36,535 nucleotides of DNA from Gammaproteobacteria bacterium (GTDB lineage Bacteria > Pseudomonadota > Gammaproteobacteria > Steroidobacterales > Woeseiaceae): NCBI GenBank assembly GCA_024639825.1, contig JAHEGH010000018.1, forward strand, positions 10,424 to 46,958, in the 5' to 3' direction. Made by a program: the position numbers and the translations under genes. This document shows positions 15,607-25,517 of the stretch, one piece after another; the first letter of the stretch is position 1; the number at the start of each line of letters is the position of its first letter. The notes below the pieces were generated by a model that was not told where the DNA came from, did no database searches, and worked only from the letters and a program-made list of their open reading frames with translations.

Positions 15607-17229
15607 ATGAAGAAGCTGAAAATGCTGGCAACTGTCTGCCTGAGTCTCGTGTCGGGGAGTGGCGTCGCAGCGTCACTCAGCTACGACGATTTGCTCACCC
15701 TGTTTGCTGACTGGCGAGAATTCGAATCACCGCCAATGACCGATGGCGCGCCTGATTACACCGCGGAGCAATTTGCCGCCAGGCGCGACGATTTCGAGGC
15801 TCTGCAGGCTCGTCTGCTGGCATTAGAGACAGACGCATGGTCGATTCCGCAGCAGGTGGATTGGCACCTGGTGCGTGCCGAGATGAATGGCTACGACTTC
15901 AATGAGCGCGTTCTCAAGCCATGGGCGCGCGACCCCGCCTTCTACAATTCCGTCTGGACATACCGCAGCGATGTTCCCGGACACGAAGGTCCGACACACC
16001 ATGCTCTGGTCGAGCTCTGGACCTATGACTTCCCGCTGTCCGATTCGGAAGAGCAGCGATTGACGGCGGAACTCGGCGTTGTGCCACCCCTGATGAAGCA
16101 GGCGCAAAAGAACCTGACCGGCAATGCGCGTGAACTCTGGATAGCGGGAATACGCGATATTCGCGGCCAAAGCGCTACCCTGCGTGAACTCAAGGGCAGG
16201 GTCGATGACTCGGCGAGTGATGCGCTGAAAGACATCATAGACAGAAGCATTATGGCCACCGACGAGCTGGTTGCCTGGCTCGAGTCTGAGGCGAAATCGA
16301 AGACCGGGCCGTCGGGCCTCGGCAAAGAGAACTACACGTGGTACCTGAACAACGTGCACCTCGTGCCAATGACCTGGGAGGACGAAGTTCGGCTGATGCA
16401 GCGCGAGCTGGCTCGTGCCTGGTCGATGCTCAAGCTCGAAGAACACCGCAATCGTGAGCTGCCGCCCATGGTCGCAGCGAGTTCGCCGGAAGAGTATGAC
16501 GCGATGGCGAACGACGCCATCCGGCGGATCATGGACTTCCTTGAGCGCAAGGAAATCGTGACGATCGCCGACTACATGGAGCCGGCGCTGCGGGAACATG
16601 CCGGGGCCTTTGTGCCGGAGGAAAATCGTAATTTCTTCTGGATAACGGCGCACTACGATCCGGCGCCGCTGTTCACGCATTTCTACCACTGGTTCGAGCT
16701 CGCGCGTATGGATCTGGAGCCGCACGCGAGCCCGGTCCGCCAGGGCGCGTTGCTCTACAACATCTTTGACAGTCGCAATGAAGGCACGGCGACAGCTGTC
16801 GAGGAGATCTTCATGAACGCAGGGCTCTACGACGATAGCCCACGTTCCAGAGAGCTTGTCTGGATCATGCTGGCGCAGCGTGCGGCACGAGGTCTCGGCT
16901 CGCTATATGCACATGCCAATGAGATGACCATGGAAGAGGCCGGTGGCCTGCATATCGAATGGACGCCACGTGGCTGGATGAAGACCGAAGAAGATCTCGT
17001 GAAGTTCGAACAGCACCTGTACCTGCGGCAACCGGGGTATGGAACGAGCTACGTGACCGGCAAGTACCTGCTGGACGAGACCCTGAAGGACTACGCCTGG
17101 CAGGCTGAGCAGAGTGGCGAGGAGTTTCGGCTGAAGGACTTCTTCGACCAGCTGAATGCGATCGACAGCATTCCTATTTCACTGGGTCGCTGGGAGCTTA
17201 CGGGCATGCGTGACCCGAACGCTCACTGA
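15607..17229 (+). CDS. Exported DUF885-like protein lacking the zinc-binding motif
   Basis: 540 residues with a signal peptide ([22 protein letters not shown]). The helical layout, including the [21 protein letters not shown] stretch and the segment [14 protein letters not shown], parallels DUF885 peptidase-like proteins. Where those have HExxxHH, this protein reads THFYHWFE (His358, His361, Glu364), so the canonical zinc site is not preserved. It may be a pseudoenzyme or a diverged metalloprotein. Family assignment is by eye and moderate. An intact DUF885 gene lies 1.1 kb downstream on the same strand, with the convergent hydrolase gene between them; the 3' ends of this gene and the hydrolase gene overlap by seven bases. 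Confidence 0.72.
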   Translation: MKKLKMLATVCLSLVSGSGVAASLSYDDLLTLFADWREFESPPMTDGAPDYTAEQFAARRDDFEALQARLLALETDAWSIPQQVDWHLVRAEMNGYDFNERVLKPWARDPAFYNSVWTYRSDVPGHEGPTHHALVELWTYDFPLSDSEEQRLTAELGVVPPLMKQAQKNLTGNARELWIAGIRDIRGQSATLRELKGRVDDSASDALKDIIDRSIMATDELVAWLESEAKSKTGPSGLGKENYTWYLNNVHLVPMTWEDEVRLMQRELARAWSMLKLEEHRNRELPPMVAASSPEEYDAMANDAIRRIMDFLERKEIVTIADYMEPALREHAGAFVPEENRNFFWITAHYDPAPLFTHFYHWFELARMDLEPHASPVRQGALLYNIFDSRNEGTATAVEEIFMNAGLYDDSPRSRELVWIMLAQRAARGLGSLYAHANEMTMEEAGGLHIEWTPRGWMKTEEDLVKFEQHLYLRQPGYGTSYVTGKYLLDETLKDYAWQAEQSGEEFRLKDFFDQLNAIDSIPISLGRWELTGMRDPNAH

Positions 17230-18281
17230 GCAGGGTAAGGCTGGGCTCGCCAGTATCGTCCGTACTCGGTATCAACGGCTTCGAGAGTCGGGCGTTCGCT
17301 GGCGCCAAGCCGGTCTTCCAGCAGGTAGTGCAGATCGGCCTGGACGTTGCCGGCCTCGACGATCGCGTCATGGCTGTTCATGAACGTCACCACATCGGAA
17401 AAGACGACGGTTTCGATGCCTTCTTCGATGAAGATTTCGGAGCTGGCATCGCCAAGCCGATTGTTTCCGTTGACCCTTTGGGACGCCTGCAGGGGTACGT
17501 CATTCTCAGTGATATACAACGTGGTTCGTGAGCCAACACGACGCAGCATGGGGAGGTACTCGCGTCGAAATAACCCTGTGTCGATATCAGGCGATGCGAG
17601 AATCACTTCGCCGATCTTGTCGATGCGTGCTTCATCGTCTCGTGACAAGCGCTCGAGTGCTTCCAGAAGTCCGTTGCCACCGAGACTGTGCGCGGCAATG
17701 TGCACGGTATCTACGGACGGCTGATTTAGCAGGTACTTCAATGTATCGCGCAGGTCATTAGTTGCCCAACGTGCGTTCGTTGTGTCGCCGGCATACGCGA
17801 GGATCGAGTTTGCGGACGGCCAGCTAAAAAACACCGGCACGCTGCGCAGATCCGCCTCGTAAACGACGTGGGCCAGATCCATAGCGGAGATATCAAAATC
17901 CCGCCGGAAGCCATGAACATACAGGAACACGGATCGATCCAGTCGCCTGCTAAACGAGCCGCGATCGAGTGGGGCAACGGTCAGTAGCTCGTTTCGGTTG
18001 TAGGTGGTACCACTTCGCGGCTGCCAACGCGACCAGTCGGCAAACGGCGATTCGCCTTCTTTCCGGGGGCTCAGTGCAACGGTCGCCATGCCGAAACTCA
18101 GGGCGCCCCGCTCGCTGCCATAGAACGATGACGCATCGTCGGAGAGGTCGACGTTTCGGTCCGTGGCATACAGTAAGGGGATCAGAACCTGTTTCGGCGC
18201 ATCATCAGGTAAGGTCGTTGCGCAGCCGGCGATGACAGTCAGGCAGAGGAGGATAAACGGTGATCGGAGGCGTAGCGACAT
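17223..18281 (-). CDS. Lipoprotein alpha/beta hydrolase, DUF900 family
   Basis: 352 residues. A lipobox VIAG-C20 after a hydrophobic leader marks it as a lipoprotein. The DUF900 fold follows: YATDRN (38-43), the oxyanion-region motif YVHGFRRDF (121-129), FFSWPS, and the nucleophile Ser199 in AAHSLGG. ASPDID (229-234) supplies the acid and His304 (MNSHDAI) the base of the triad. It is probably an esterase or lipase-like hydrolase on the periplasmic side of the envelope; its substrate is unknown. The gene is divergent from the intact DUF885 gene, with 77 bases between the starts. Confidence 0.88.
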   Translation of the reverse strand: MSLRLRSPFILLCLTVIAGCATTLPDDAPKQVLIPLLYATDRNVDLSDDASSFYGSERGALSFGMATVALSPRKEGESPFADWSRWQPRSGTTYNRNELLTVAPLDRGSFSRRLDRSVFLYVHGFRRDFDISAMDLAHVVYEADLRSVPVFFSWPSANSILAYAGDTTNARWATNDLRDTLKYLLNQPSVDTVHIAAHSLGGNGLLEALERLSRDDEARIDKIGEVILASPDIDTGLFRREYLPMLRRVGSRTTLYITENDVPLQASQRVNGNNRLGDASSEIFIEEGIETVVFSDVVTFMNSHDAIVEAGNVQADLHYLLEDRLGASERPTLEAVDTEYGRYWRAQPYPAQ

Positions 18282-18358
18282 GCAGCAAGTGTAATTGAAT
18301 ACTCCCTGAACCAGTATACTGTCTGGCCTTGAATGTACGCCCGTTGATAGGAAGGCAA

Positions 18359-20206
18359 ATGCTTCGCAAAATTTTTAAATGGATCGGAATCCTGGTGCTG
18401 GTCGTTATCGTGGGCGGAGGCTCATTCGCCGCGCACGAGTGGTACGCCGACAAACCCTTCATGTTTCGTGCCTATCTCGACCGCACGCCGGTCAAGGTGG
18501 CTTTTAAAGACCCGGAGACACTCACATCACTGGGTTTTCTCGAGTCCATGGGTATCAATGGCCACAATGCGCACCTTGATGATGCGCACCCGGACGGGAC
18601 AGCTGAGTTCTTTGCTGAAATGAAAGCTTTCGGTGAAGGGCTGAGTCAATACGACAACGAGGATCTCGACGCAAACGAGCAGCTCAGCAAGGAGATTGCG
18701 CAATACCTCGCCGGAATGATGGCGGACATGGAGCCCTTTCAATACCACACGTATCCAGCCAACCAGACGTTCGGTATTCAGAGCGCATTTCCCAGCTTCA
18801 TGGATTCGAGCCACCAGGTTCACTCGCCCGAGGATGCGGAGAACTACATATCCCGATTGAATGAGCTGCGCCGCAAGCATGAACAGTATCTCCTCGGCCT
18901 GAAGATTCGAGAGGGGAAGGGAATCATTCCGCCACGTTTCGTCGTCGACCGGGTGCTCGAGCAGATGCGCGACTTCAGGAACACGCCAGCACAGGAAAAT
19001 ATCCTCTATACGTCGCTGGCCAGGAAGCTGGAGGAGGCCAAGAAAATTAATGATGCACAGGCAGGCGCGTTTCTTGACCAGGCTGAGGCATCGATCAACG
19101 AGTCAGTGTATCCAGCCTACGATCTGTTTATTAACTACTTCAGCGAGCTGGAAGCAAAAGCCGGGAATGATGACGGGTACTGGCACCTGCCTGATGGTGA
19201 GGCGGCCTACAAGCTCGCGCTACGATTATTCACCACCACCGATTACACGGCTGACGAGATACATGATATCGGGCTTTCAGAGGTCGGGCGTATCCAGGCT
19301 GAGATGCTGGAAATTTTTGCGGCAGAAGGGATAGACGTTTCGGAGGGCTATTCCGAGGCAATGGACGCTTATTCGTCATTGCCAGAGTTTTACTACGAGG
19401 ATAGCGACGAAGGGCGGGCACAAATTCTGGAGGACTACCAGGCCATTCTCGATGATATCGATGCCAACCTGGATGACGCGTTTAACATTCGTCCCAAGGC
19501 GGGTCTCGAAGTTGTGCGCATTCCCGAGTTCAAGGAAGAAACTGCGCCGGGCGCCTACTACGAACAGCCGGCGCTTGATGGAACGCGGCCCGGTCGCTTC
19601 TATGCGAATTTGTATGACATCAAGGCCACACCGAAATTTGGCATGCGGACCCTGGCGGTGCACGAGGGCATTCCCGGTCACCACTTCCAGGTGGCGATTG
19701 CTATGGAGCTGGAAGGCATGCCGCTAATACGTCGCTTCTCGCTCTTCACGGCTTACGTTGAAGGATGGGCGTTGTACGCGGAGCGAGTCGCCTGGGAGCA
19801 GGGGCTGATGCCGACGCCTGCAGACAACATCGGCCGCCTGACGGCCGAGCTTTTCAGGGCCGTGCGTCTTGTCGTCGACACCGGAATCCACCACAAGCGC
19901 TGGACGCGGGAAGAGGCTATCGACTACATGCTGGCGAACACGGGCATGGCTGAGAGCGACGTCGTGGCTGAGATCGAGCGCTATATCGTGATGCCGGGAC
20001 AGGCCACGGCTTACAAGGTGGGCATGATGAAGATCCTGGAACTGCGCCAGAAGGCGATGGACCGCCTGGGGGATCAGTTCGATCTTCGGGATTTCCATGA
20101 TGTCGTCCTGAAGAATGGTGCCGTACCGCTCGATATCCTCGAGAAGATCGTCGACGAATATGTCGAGTCGACGCTGGCGTCCGAACAGGGAAGTTCGCTC
20201 ACTTGA
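18359..20206 (+). CDS. DUF885 family zinc-peptidase-like protein, membrane-anchored
   Basis: 615 residues from ATG 18359, chosen because AGGAAGG lies just upstream; the open frame continues back to a TTG at 18329 without support. An N-terminal membrane segment (about 8-26, WIGILVLVVIVGGGSFAA) anchors a periplasmic DUF885 domain. The zinc motif HEGIPGHH spans 435-442 and a second conserved acidic motif, VEGWALYAER, has Glu468 as likely third zinc ligand, as in gluzincin peptidases. Substrates are unproven for most members. The mature region ends in an acidic, serine-rich tail. The 3' end overlaps the convergent DUF5062 gene by eight bases. Confidence 0.9.
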   Translation: MLRKIFKWIGILVLVVIVGGGSFAAHEWYADKPFMFRAYLDRTPVKVAFKDPETLTSLGFLESMGINGHNAHLDDAHPDGTAEFFAEMKAFGEGLSQYDNEDLDANEQLSKEIAQYLAGMMADMEPFQYHTYPANQTFGIQSAFPSFMDSSHQVHSPEDAENYISRLNELRRKHEQYLLGLKIREGKGIIPPRFVVDRVLEQMRDFRNTPAQENILYTSLARKLEEAKKINDAQAGAFLDQAEASINESVYPAYDLFINYFSELEAKAGNDDGYWHLPDGEAAYKLALRLFTTTDYTADEIHDIGLSEVGRIQAEMLEIFAAEGIDVSEGYSEAMDAYSSLPEFYYEDSDEGRAQILEDYQAILDDIDANLDDAFNIRPKAGLEVVRIPEFKEETAPGAYYEQPALDGTRPGRFYANLYDIKATPKFGMRTLAVHEGIPGHHFQVAIAMELEGMPLIRRFSLFTAYVEGWALYAERVAWEQGLMPTPADNIGRLTAELFRAVRLVVDTGIHHKRWTREEAIDYMLANTGMAESDVVAEIERYIVMPGQATAYKVGMMKILELRQKAMDRLGDQFDLRDFHDVVLKNGAVPLDILEKIVDEYVESTLASEQGSSLT

Positions 20207-20462
20207 GTAGTTCGTGACCCGCTGGCAGTTGGTGTGTCACCCACATCGCCAGGCGGTGTTTGATCGTGGGCAGGGAAACCTGGTCGTTTGGCAGTGGGCT
20301 GATCTTCTTGTCATGTACAAGGAGCCGGTAGGCGTACTGGACTTTCAGGTCAAGAGAGTCGGTTGGTTCGATTTCAACGATTCCCCGTTTTACTGCATCG
20401 TCGAGAACCATCTCGAGTGCTACCTTGAGTAGTTCTTTCTCGTGTTTGAGTTTTTTTGCCAT
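20199..20462 (-). CDS. DUF5062 family small protein
   Basis: 87 residues from ATG 20462; an in-frame GTG at 20483 would add seven residues. The pattern MAKKLKHEKELLKVALEM, VQYAYRLLVHDKKISPLP and IKHRLAMWVTHQLPAGHELL matches, from memory, the short cytoplasmic DUF5062 proteins known mainly in Vibrio and other gammaproteobacteria. Function unknown. It is helical and basic at the start, acidic in the middle. It is divergent from trkH. Confidence 0.72.
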   Translation of the reverse strand: MAKKLKHEKELLKVALEMVLDDAVKRGIVEIEPTDSLDLKVQYAYRLLVHDKKISPLPNDQVSLPTIKHRLAMWVTHQLPAGHELLK

Positions 20463-20576
20463 GAGCGTTCCGTGGTCTGTCACCAGACGGTAGAATACCT
20501 GACCTGCGAAGCGTCCGTGGCTCAGCGTTGCGGTTAGCCTGATGCACCTGGAACGATATTGATCTCTTTTTCGTCC

Positions 20577-22007
20577 ATGAGGTTTCTGCTGGGCCCCATT
20601 CTTGCGGGCCTCGCGCTACTAATGCTTGCCCCTTGTGCGGTCGCCTTGTACTACGGCTCGCCGGACCTGGAAGCCTTCTTGTTGAGCGAGGCTGCAACCG
20701 CCGGTGCTGCTCTTCTGCTCGTCATCACGGGTCGACGCCGGATCCTGCATTTGCGGCTCCGCGACATGTTCCTTCTGACCAGTACGTCGTGGCTGATGAT
20801 CTGCGTATTTGGTGCTTTGCCGTTCATACTTTCTCACACAGTTGAGAGTTTTACGGACGCCGTTTTTGAGAGTGTCTCTGCCGTGACGACCACCGGCGCT
20901 ACGGTTCTAACGGGTCTCGACTCCATGCCGCGGGACATGTTGCTGTGGCGTTCGATGATGCAATGGCTGGGCGGGCTCGGCATTATTGCGCTCGGCACGG
21001 CGGTACTGCCATTTCTCAGAATTGGCGGCATGCGACTCTTCAACACCGAATCGTCCGACTTCTCGGAAAAGGCGCTACCGCGCGCTCGTCGTATCCTCAA
21101 TCAATTGCTACTGATTTATGCCTTTATTACGGTTCTATGCGCGATTGCCTATAACCTCGCCGGCATGAGCGTTTTCGACGCGATCAATCATGCGATGACA
21201 ACGGTTTCTACAGGCGGTTTCTCAACGCACGATAGCTCCATTGCCTACTTCGATTCCGGGTCCATTGAGCTGGTCGCCATCGTATTCATGCTGCTGGCGG
21301 CAGTGCCATTCATGTTGTACCTGCCGCTCATACTTGGACGTCGAAGCGGTTTGTTCAGCGACAGCCAGGTGCAGAGCATGTTCGCGATCTACCTGGTCGT
21401 AGCGACGGTATTGGCGATCTGGGTGATTCTTACCGATCAGGTCGATATGTTTGCGGCATTTCGGGACTCGACCTTCAACGTGGTATCGATCGGAACAACG
21501 ACAGGTTTCGTAAGTACCGACTACGCTGGCTGGGGCAGTTTCGCCGCCATGACGTTTTTCTTCCTGACGTTTGTAGGCGGCTGCTCGGGATCGACCAGTG
21601 GCGGCATAAAGATATTCCGATTCAAAATTGCCGCCGTCATGTTTCATGAGACCCTGCAGCGCCTGTTGCACCCCAACGCCGTATTCGCGAGGTCGATGCA
21701 AGGCCGACCGCTGACGGACGAGATCGTTGCGTCCGTCATGGCATTTTCCCTGGCTTTCGCTTCGATCGTAGGCATTGCGGCAATGTTGCTGGCGGCAGCC
21801 GGCAACGACGTGGTGACCAGTTTTAGTGCCGCGGCAACCACGATGGCAAATGTGGGCCCTGGTATCGGTGACGTCATTGGACCCACCGGAACGTTTGCTT
21901 CCCTGACAGACCAGTCGAAGTGGGTATTGTGCGGTACGATGCTGCTCGGTCGCTTGGAGATATTCACGATGCTGTTACTATTGACGCCAGACTTCTGGCG
22001 CGCTTGA
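20577..22007 (+). CDS. trkH: TrkH-family potassium uptake channel subunit
   Basis: 476 residues with the fourfold M1-P-M2 plan of TrkH/KtrB. Selectivity-filter segments are TTTGATVLTG, STGGFSTHD, GTTTGFVSTD and MANVGPGIGD, and the M2-kink loop GGCSGSTSGGIK is intact. It imports potassium together with a TrkA ring that is not encoded in this window. The ATG at 20577 gives the N-terminus MRFLLGPILAGLALLML, like E. coli TrkH; an in-frame TTG at 20559 has a GGAA six bases upstream and remains possible. A leucine-rich-repeat gene starts 12 bases after the stop and is probably cotranscribed. Confidence 0.93.
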   Translation: MRFLLGPILAGLALLMLAPCAVALYYGSPDLEAFLLSEAATAGAALLLVITGRRRILHLRLRDMFLLTSTSWLMICVFGALPFILSHTVESFTDAVFESVSAVTTTGATVLTGLDSMPRDMLLWRSMMQWLGGLGIIALGTAVLPFLRIGGMRLFNTESSDFSEKALPRARRILNQLLLIYAFITVLCAIAYNLAGMSVFDAINHAMTTVSTGGFSTHDSSIAYFDSGSIELVAIVFMLLAAVPFMLYLPLILGRRSGLFSDSQVQSMFAIYLVVATVLAIWVILTDQVDMFAAFRDSTFNVVSIGTTTGFVSTDYAGWGSFAAMTFFFLTFVGGCSGSTSGGIKIFRFKIAAVMFHETLQRLLHPNAVFARSMQGRPLTDEIVASVMAFSLAFASIVGIAAMLLAAAGNDVVTSFSAAATTMANVGPGIGDVIGPTGTFASLTDQSKWVLCGTMLLGRLEIFTMLLLLTPDFWRA

Positions 22008-22019
22008 CTTGGGGCCGCG

Positions 22020-23081
22020 ATGGCAGACAAAGAAGGCAATCATGATCACCCACCCATGGCGACACTCAACACGATGAGCTTGCCGGGCGATAAGGTACCT
22101 GCACCGCGGGTTAAGCTGATCACAATCCTGGCTGTCATTATCGTGGCGGTTTTTCTGATTCTCGCGGTAAGGCCACCGGAGCTCGAGGTCTATAAGGCGT
22201 TTGACGAGCTGCAGTTCACGGATCCGGCCCTGGCGCGATGCGTCAGGGAATCGGCGGTCGCCAACAACTGGGACGATGTCGGTCATGCGTTGAAGCTGCG
22301 CTGCAATAATCCGTCGGGTGACGGCATCAAGAATCTCGAAGGACTCGAGCACCTGGTAAGGCTGTCGGAAGTCAATCTCGCATTTAACCACATCAGCGAT
22401 GTCGGTCCGCTGGCAGAACTGGCACACCTCGAAATCGTCGACGTTAGTCACAACAATATCTCGGAATTGCCGATATTTCGGTCCGCGCCGATCCTCAGGC
22501 GCATCGAGCTTAATTTCAATCAGATCGATTCGCTTGACTGGCTGACAGCAGAGCACTTCCTGGTGCTTGAAAGTCTTTCCGTCGTACACAATCACATAAC
22601 GGACATTGCCGAGATCCCCGTCCTCGACGGTATCAGCGAGCTGAGCCTCCGGGATAATCGCATCACGGATTTAGGACCAGTGTGGCAGCTACAGGAACTT
22701 GTGATGCTTGATGTGGGCAAGAACCTGATTGACGATGTCTCAGGAATCGGGGCTCTCGAAAAACTGAGCCGGCTGTTCCTCGACCGAAACAACATCACGC
22801 ATGTCGATGGCATAGAAACATTGTCCGGCCTCGAGGAGCTTGATCTTTCCTATAACCTTCTGCAATCAACCGCTCCGATCGCGGCACTGGACCGGTTGCG
22901 GCGTCTGAATTTGGCACATACCGGAATAACGCAGCTTAGCGACATTCTCTCGCTCGGCGATCTCGACCTGCTCAGAATTTCGGGTAATCCGGATCTGGCA
23001 TGTGAGGAGATAGCCGCGGCAACCATAGAGTATGGTCCAACGGTTATTCGGTCAGACCAGCAGTGTCCCGAGAAAGGCTAG
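22020..23081 (+). CDS. Membrane-anchored leucine-rich-repeat protein
   Basis: 353 residues. A short basic cytoplasmic tail and one span (about 33-50, LITILAVIIVAVFLILAV) precede a region with two cysteines (ARCVRE, KLRCNN) and then roughly nine to ten internalin-like leucine-rich repeats (about 105-330) of the form L.EVNLAFNHISDVGPLAEL. The repeats would form a curved protein-binding surface in the periplasm. A C-terminal cysteine pair (DLACEE, QQCPEK) may cap the solenoid. It lies 12 bases after trkH, so a link to potassium uptake is suggested by position only. The stop codon overlaps that of convergent eptA inside CTAG. Confidence 0.85.
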   Translation: MADKEGNHDHPPMATLNTMSLPGDKVPAPRVKLITILAVIIVAVFLILAVRPPELEVYKAFDELQFTDPALARCVRESAVANNWDDVGHALKLRCNNPSGDGIKNLEGLEHLVRLSEVNLAFNHISDVGPLAELAHLEIVDVSHNNISELPIFRSAPILRRIELNFNQIDSLDWLTAEHFLVLESLSVVHNHITDIAEIPVLDGISELSLRDNRITDLGPVWQLQELVMLDVGKNLIDDVSGIGALEKLSRLFLDRNNITHVDGIETLSGLEELDLSYNLLQSTAPIAALDRLRRLNLAHTGITQLSDILSLGDLDLLRISGNPDLACEEIAAATIEYGPTVIRSDQQCPEKG

Positions 23082-24715
23082 CCTGCCGCAGGGTTAAGCG
23101 CAGCCGGACGGCACCGCGAGAAAATGTCCAGATCGGCTCTGTAGGCTGTAGTCGAGATTCCGAGCAGCCCTAACTCAGTGTGAAACAGGTTGTCGTGAGA
23201 TACCGCTCCTGCGGTCGTTTTATCGATACAGCTGAACATGGTCTGGTCTTTCTTCGAGGCGTGACCACCAAGCCAGAAAACCATTGGGACGGTTATTTGC
23301 TCGGCCGGTGCGAGACCGTACGGCATCCCGTGCAGGTACAGGTTGTGCTCCCCAAGCGACTCGCCATGATCGGATACGTAGACCAGCGATGTATCGAACT
23401 CGCCTGAGTGCGTAGCGAGCTCGTTGATTGCGGCGGCGATTACATGGTCGGTATACGCAATCGTGTTGTCATAGGAGTTTGATATTTCCTGCTGGGTACA
23501 GTCACCGAAGTTCGGCGACCTGCAGTCTGGTTGAAACATGCGATAGCCATTCGGGTAACGGCGAAAATACGCAGGGCCATGGCTGCCGAGCTGGTGCAGA
23601 ATGACTAACGTATCTTTGGTGATTGTGGGCAATATTTGCCGCAGCTCCTCAACCAGAACTTCGTCGTAGCAGACACCCTCCGGGCATATATCCGCGAGAT
23701 TCATCTCGTGCACATCCCGGTTGGCGACTCGCGCGCAGATGCCCTTGCAGCCATTACCGTTATCGATCCAGACAACCTCGTAACCTGCGCGGCTGGCGAC
23801 ATCCAGAAGGTTGTCCTCACTGTTGCTGCCATCGCGGTCGAAATTGCCGCGCTCCTGGAGCGAAAACATGCACGGTAATGACACAGCAGTTGCGGTGCCG
23901 CAGGATCCAGCCGCTAAAAACCTGATGTCGTCTTTCGGCCCCAGCTCCGGGTTGGTATTCAGCGCGTAGCCATTCAGACTGAAATTCGATGCGCGTGCAG
24001 TCTCGCCGACAATCAGGACATGAACGATCGGCTTGCGTTGCTGTTCCTTTGCATTTGGGTGTGTGGCATCGAGCGCCACCTGGTGATACTCGCGCGGTTT
24101 TTCAAGGCGATCCCTGATCGAGACATAGCTGGCTGAGACAATGTTCACGGGCGCGATCATGTGACGAAGCTCGTGGTGGTTTCTGGCAACCGAATATATT
24201 TCCTTCTGATTGGCAAGCAGCGGCCCGACGATAAGAGCAAGCGCGACAATCAGGCCGATCGATCGGTGCAGCATTGCAACGGGTACGCTGCGCGGTCCGA
24301 GCGGGTACCGCCAGATCGAAATTGCGGGCACCACTCCGAACAGTGCGATCACGATCAGCAATGAACGATTGACAAGCTCTAACGCTTCGGCGCGGTCGGT
24401 CTCGATGACATTGGTCATCATTCCAGGGTCAAACAGCGTGCCATAGCGGTACGTGAAATAACTCGTGCCTGCGGCGATAACGAGGGCCAGCCCAAGCACA
24501 ATTCGGGTAGCGGGGCCGAACGCCAGAAGCATCAATACGAGACTGATCAGACCGATCGTCAGCAGCAGGAAACTGGTGAAATAGCCGAGGATCAGTAGCG
24601 GACCAATCGGTTGGTTTGCGACGATTACCTGCCAGTATCCCGTATTGCAGGACAAGGCGATCCAGATACTAACCAGGAATATCAGGGTTTCAGGGGTTTT
24701 CAGGACGCGGCGCAC
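23078..24715 (-). CDS. eptA: Lipid A phosphoethanolamine transferase, EptA/MCR family
   Basis: 545 residues. Five N-terminal membrane spans (to about residue 170) carry a periplasmic sulfatase-like domain. Conserved features are Glu238 in VGETAR and Thr276 in SCGTATAVSLPCMFS, with Cys272 and Cys282 spaced like the MCR disulfide, and the metal site DHGES further on. The enzyme transfers phosphoethanolamine from phosphatidylethanolamine to lipid A, lowering surface charge and polymyxin binding. GTG is the only available start in frame after a TGA and is preceded by AGGAG at nine bases. A PmrA-type box lies 46 bases upstream, and a PmrAB-like pair is encoded in the same gene string. Confidence 0.93.
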   Translation of the reverse strand: MRRVLKTPETLIFLVSIWIALSCNTGYWQVIVANQPIGPLLILGYFTSFLLLTIGLISLVLMLLAFGPATRIVLGLALVIAAGTSYFTYRYGTLFDPGMMTNVIETDRAEALELVNRSLLIVIALFGVVPAISIWRYPLGPRSVPVAMLHRSIGLIVALALIVGPLLANQKEIYSVARNHHELRHMIAPVNIVSASYVSIRDRLEKPREYHQVALDATHPNAKEQQRKPIVHVLIVGETARASNFSLNGYALNTNPELGPKDDIRFLAAGSCGTATAVSLPCMFSLQERGNFDRDGSNSEDNLLDVASRAGYEVVWIDNGNGCKGICARVANRDVHEMNLADICPEGVCYDEVLVEELRQILPTITKDTLVILHQLGSHGPAYFRRYPNGYRMFQPDCRSPNFGDCTQQEISNSYDNTIAYTDHVIAAAINELATHSGEFDTSLVYVSDHGESLGEHNLYLHGMPYGLAPAEQITVPMVFWLGGHASKKDQTMFSCIDKTTAGAVSHDNLFHTELGLLGISTTAYRADLDIFSRCRPAALNPAAG

Positions 24716-24760
24716 AGCACATCACTCCTATGGAGAGGATGTTAATCCTGCGCCTCTGAG

Positions 24761-24777
24761 CTTAAGAGAAGCTTAAG
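24761..24777 (-). promoter_or_regulatory. PmrA-type box upstream of eptA
   Basis: Minus-strand sequence CTTAAGCTTCTCTTAAG: two perfect CTTAAG half-sites separated by five bases, the direct-repeat geometry of PmrA boxes (YTTAAK-N5-YTTAAK). A possible -10, TAACAT (24739-24744), follows 16 bases after the box, placing the proximal half-site at the -35 position as expected of an activator of this family. The site shares 15 of 17 bases with the one at 33113-33129. Confidence 0.78.
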
Positions 24778-24792
24778 TAATGGGCCTGTGGC

Positions 24793-25512
24793 TCAAAATT
24801 CGAACTCGATGTTTGCCTTCAGAATGTGATCAGGACTGCGCTCGGTAATTCCGGCAAACAGTCCCACGTCCCAACGCAGTTTACGGCCGTTGGAGACGCG
24901 CATCAGCCCGCCGATTGTGGGCCCGATGGCGGTGGTGTCCTGTCCAACGTGTACCTCCACAGAAGGCTCGAGGGTCTCCTTCATGCGGTAGCGCATCTGC
25001 ATCCGCAGGATAGACTCGAACTCGTTTTCTATGCGTTCGCCGCCTTCGTATATGAGGCCGAGATTGGCGGTGACGGTGGTTCTCCCAAAGTCGCGTGCCG
25101 CGAGTAGCGTCGCCGCAAACTCCCACGCATTCGCGTCGATTTCGCGCTCCAGTTCGAAGAGCAGCCCCCAATCGATCGCGTACTCTCCCTGCTCGGTCAG
25201 CTGCCACTGTGCTTCAAGTTCATACGCGTCGATAGAGAGGCTCTCACCGGATTGTCCGGTTGCAATCGCATAGAATTCCACAGCCCAGCGGTCGGTCAGT
25301 GATCGACCAATGCCAAGTGAATGCTTCTGCACGTCCGGAACCGTTTCGGAATCCTGGGTGACGAAACGCCACTCGATCTCGGTCTCGAGGGGTTGTACAT
25401 AGGGGTCGTAAATTTTGCTGACGACAATGCCGTCGGCAACTGCGGTATTGAAGGTCAGCGCGGTGAGAAAAAGGGCGACCGTTATCGAGGCTGCTTTGAC
25501 AGGTATCTGCAC
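24793..25512 (-). CDS. Predicted outer-membrane beta-barrel protein
   Basis: 239 residues with a signal peptide ending NTAVA (residue 26). The mature chain alternates polar and hydrophobic residues in strand-like blocks (LETEIEWRFV, WAVEFYAIATG, YELEAQWQLT, WGLLFELERE, TVTANLGLIYEGG, LRMQMRYRM) and ends in Phe, as outer-membrane barrels usually do. I do not recognise a named family. It begins five bases after the FTR1 permease stop and is therefore likely to work with the iron or metal module; a porin-like or metal-uptake role is inference. Confidence 0.68.
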   Translation of the reverse strand: MQIPVKAASITVALFLTALTFNTAVADGIVVSKIYDPYVQPLETEIEWRFVTQDSETVPDVQKHSLGIGRSLTDRWAVEFYAIATGQSGESLSIDAYELEAQWQLTEQGEYAIDWGLLFELEREIDANAWEFAATLLAARDFGRTTVTANLGLIYEGGERIENEFESILRMQMRYRMKETLEPSVEVHVGQDTTAIGPTIGGLMRVSNGRKLRWDVGLFAGITERSPDHILKANIEFEF

Positions 25513-25517
25513 GCTGT

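Noticed and set aside
15823-16725. 300-codon minus-strand frame inside the DUF885-like gene
   Set aside because: Arg- and Val-rich antisense shadow of a well-supported gene with signal peptide and family motifs.
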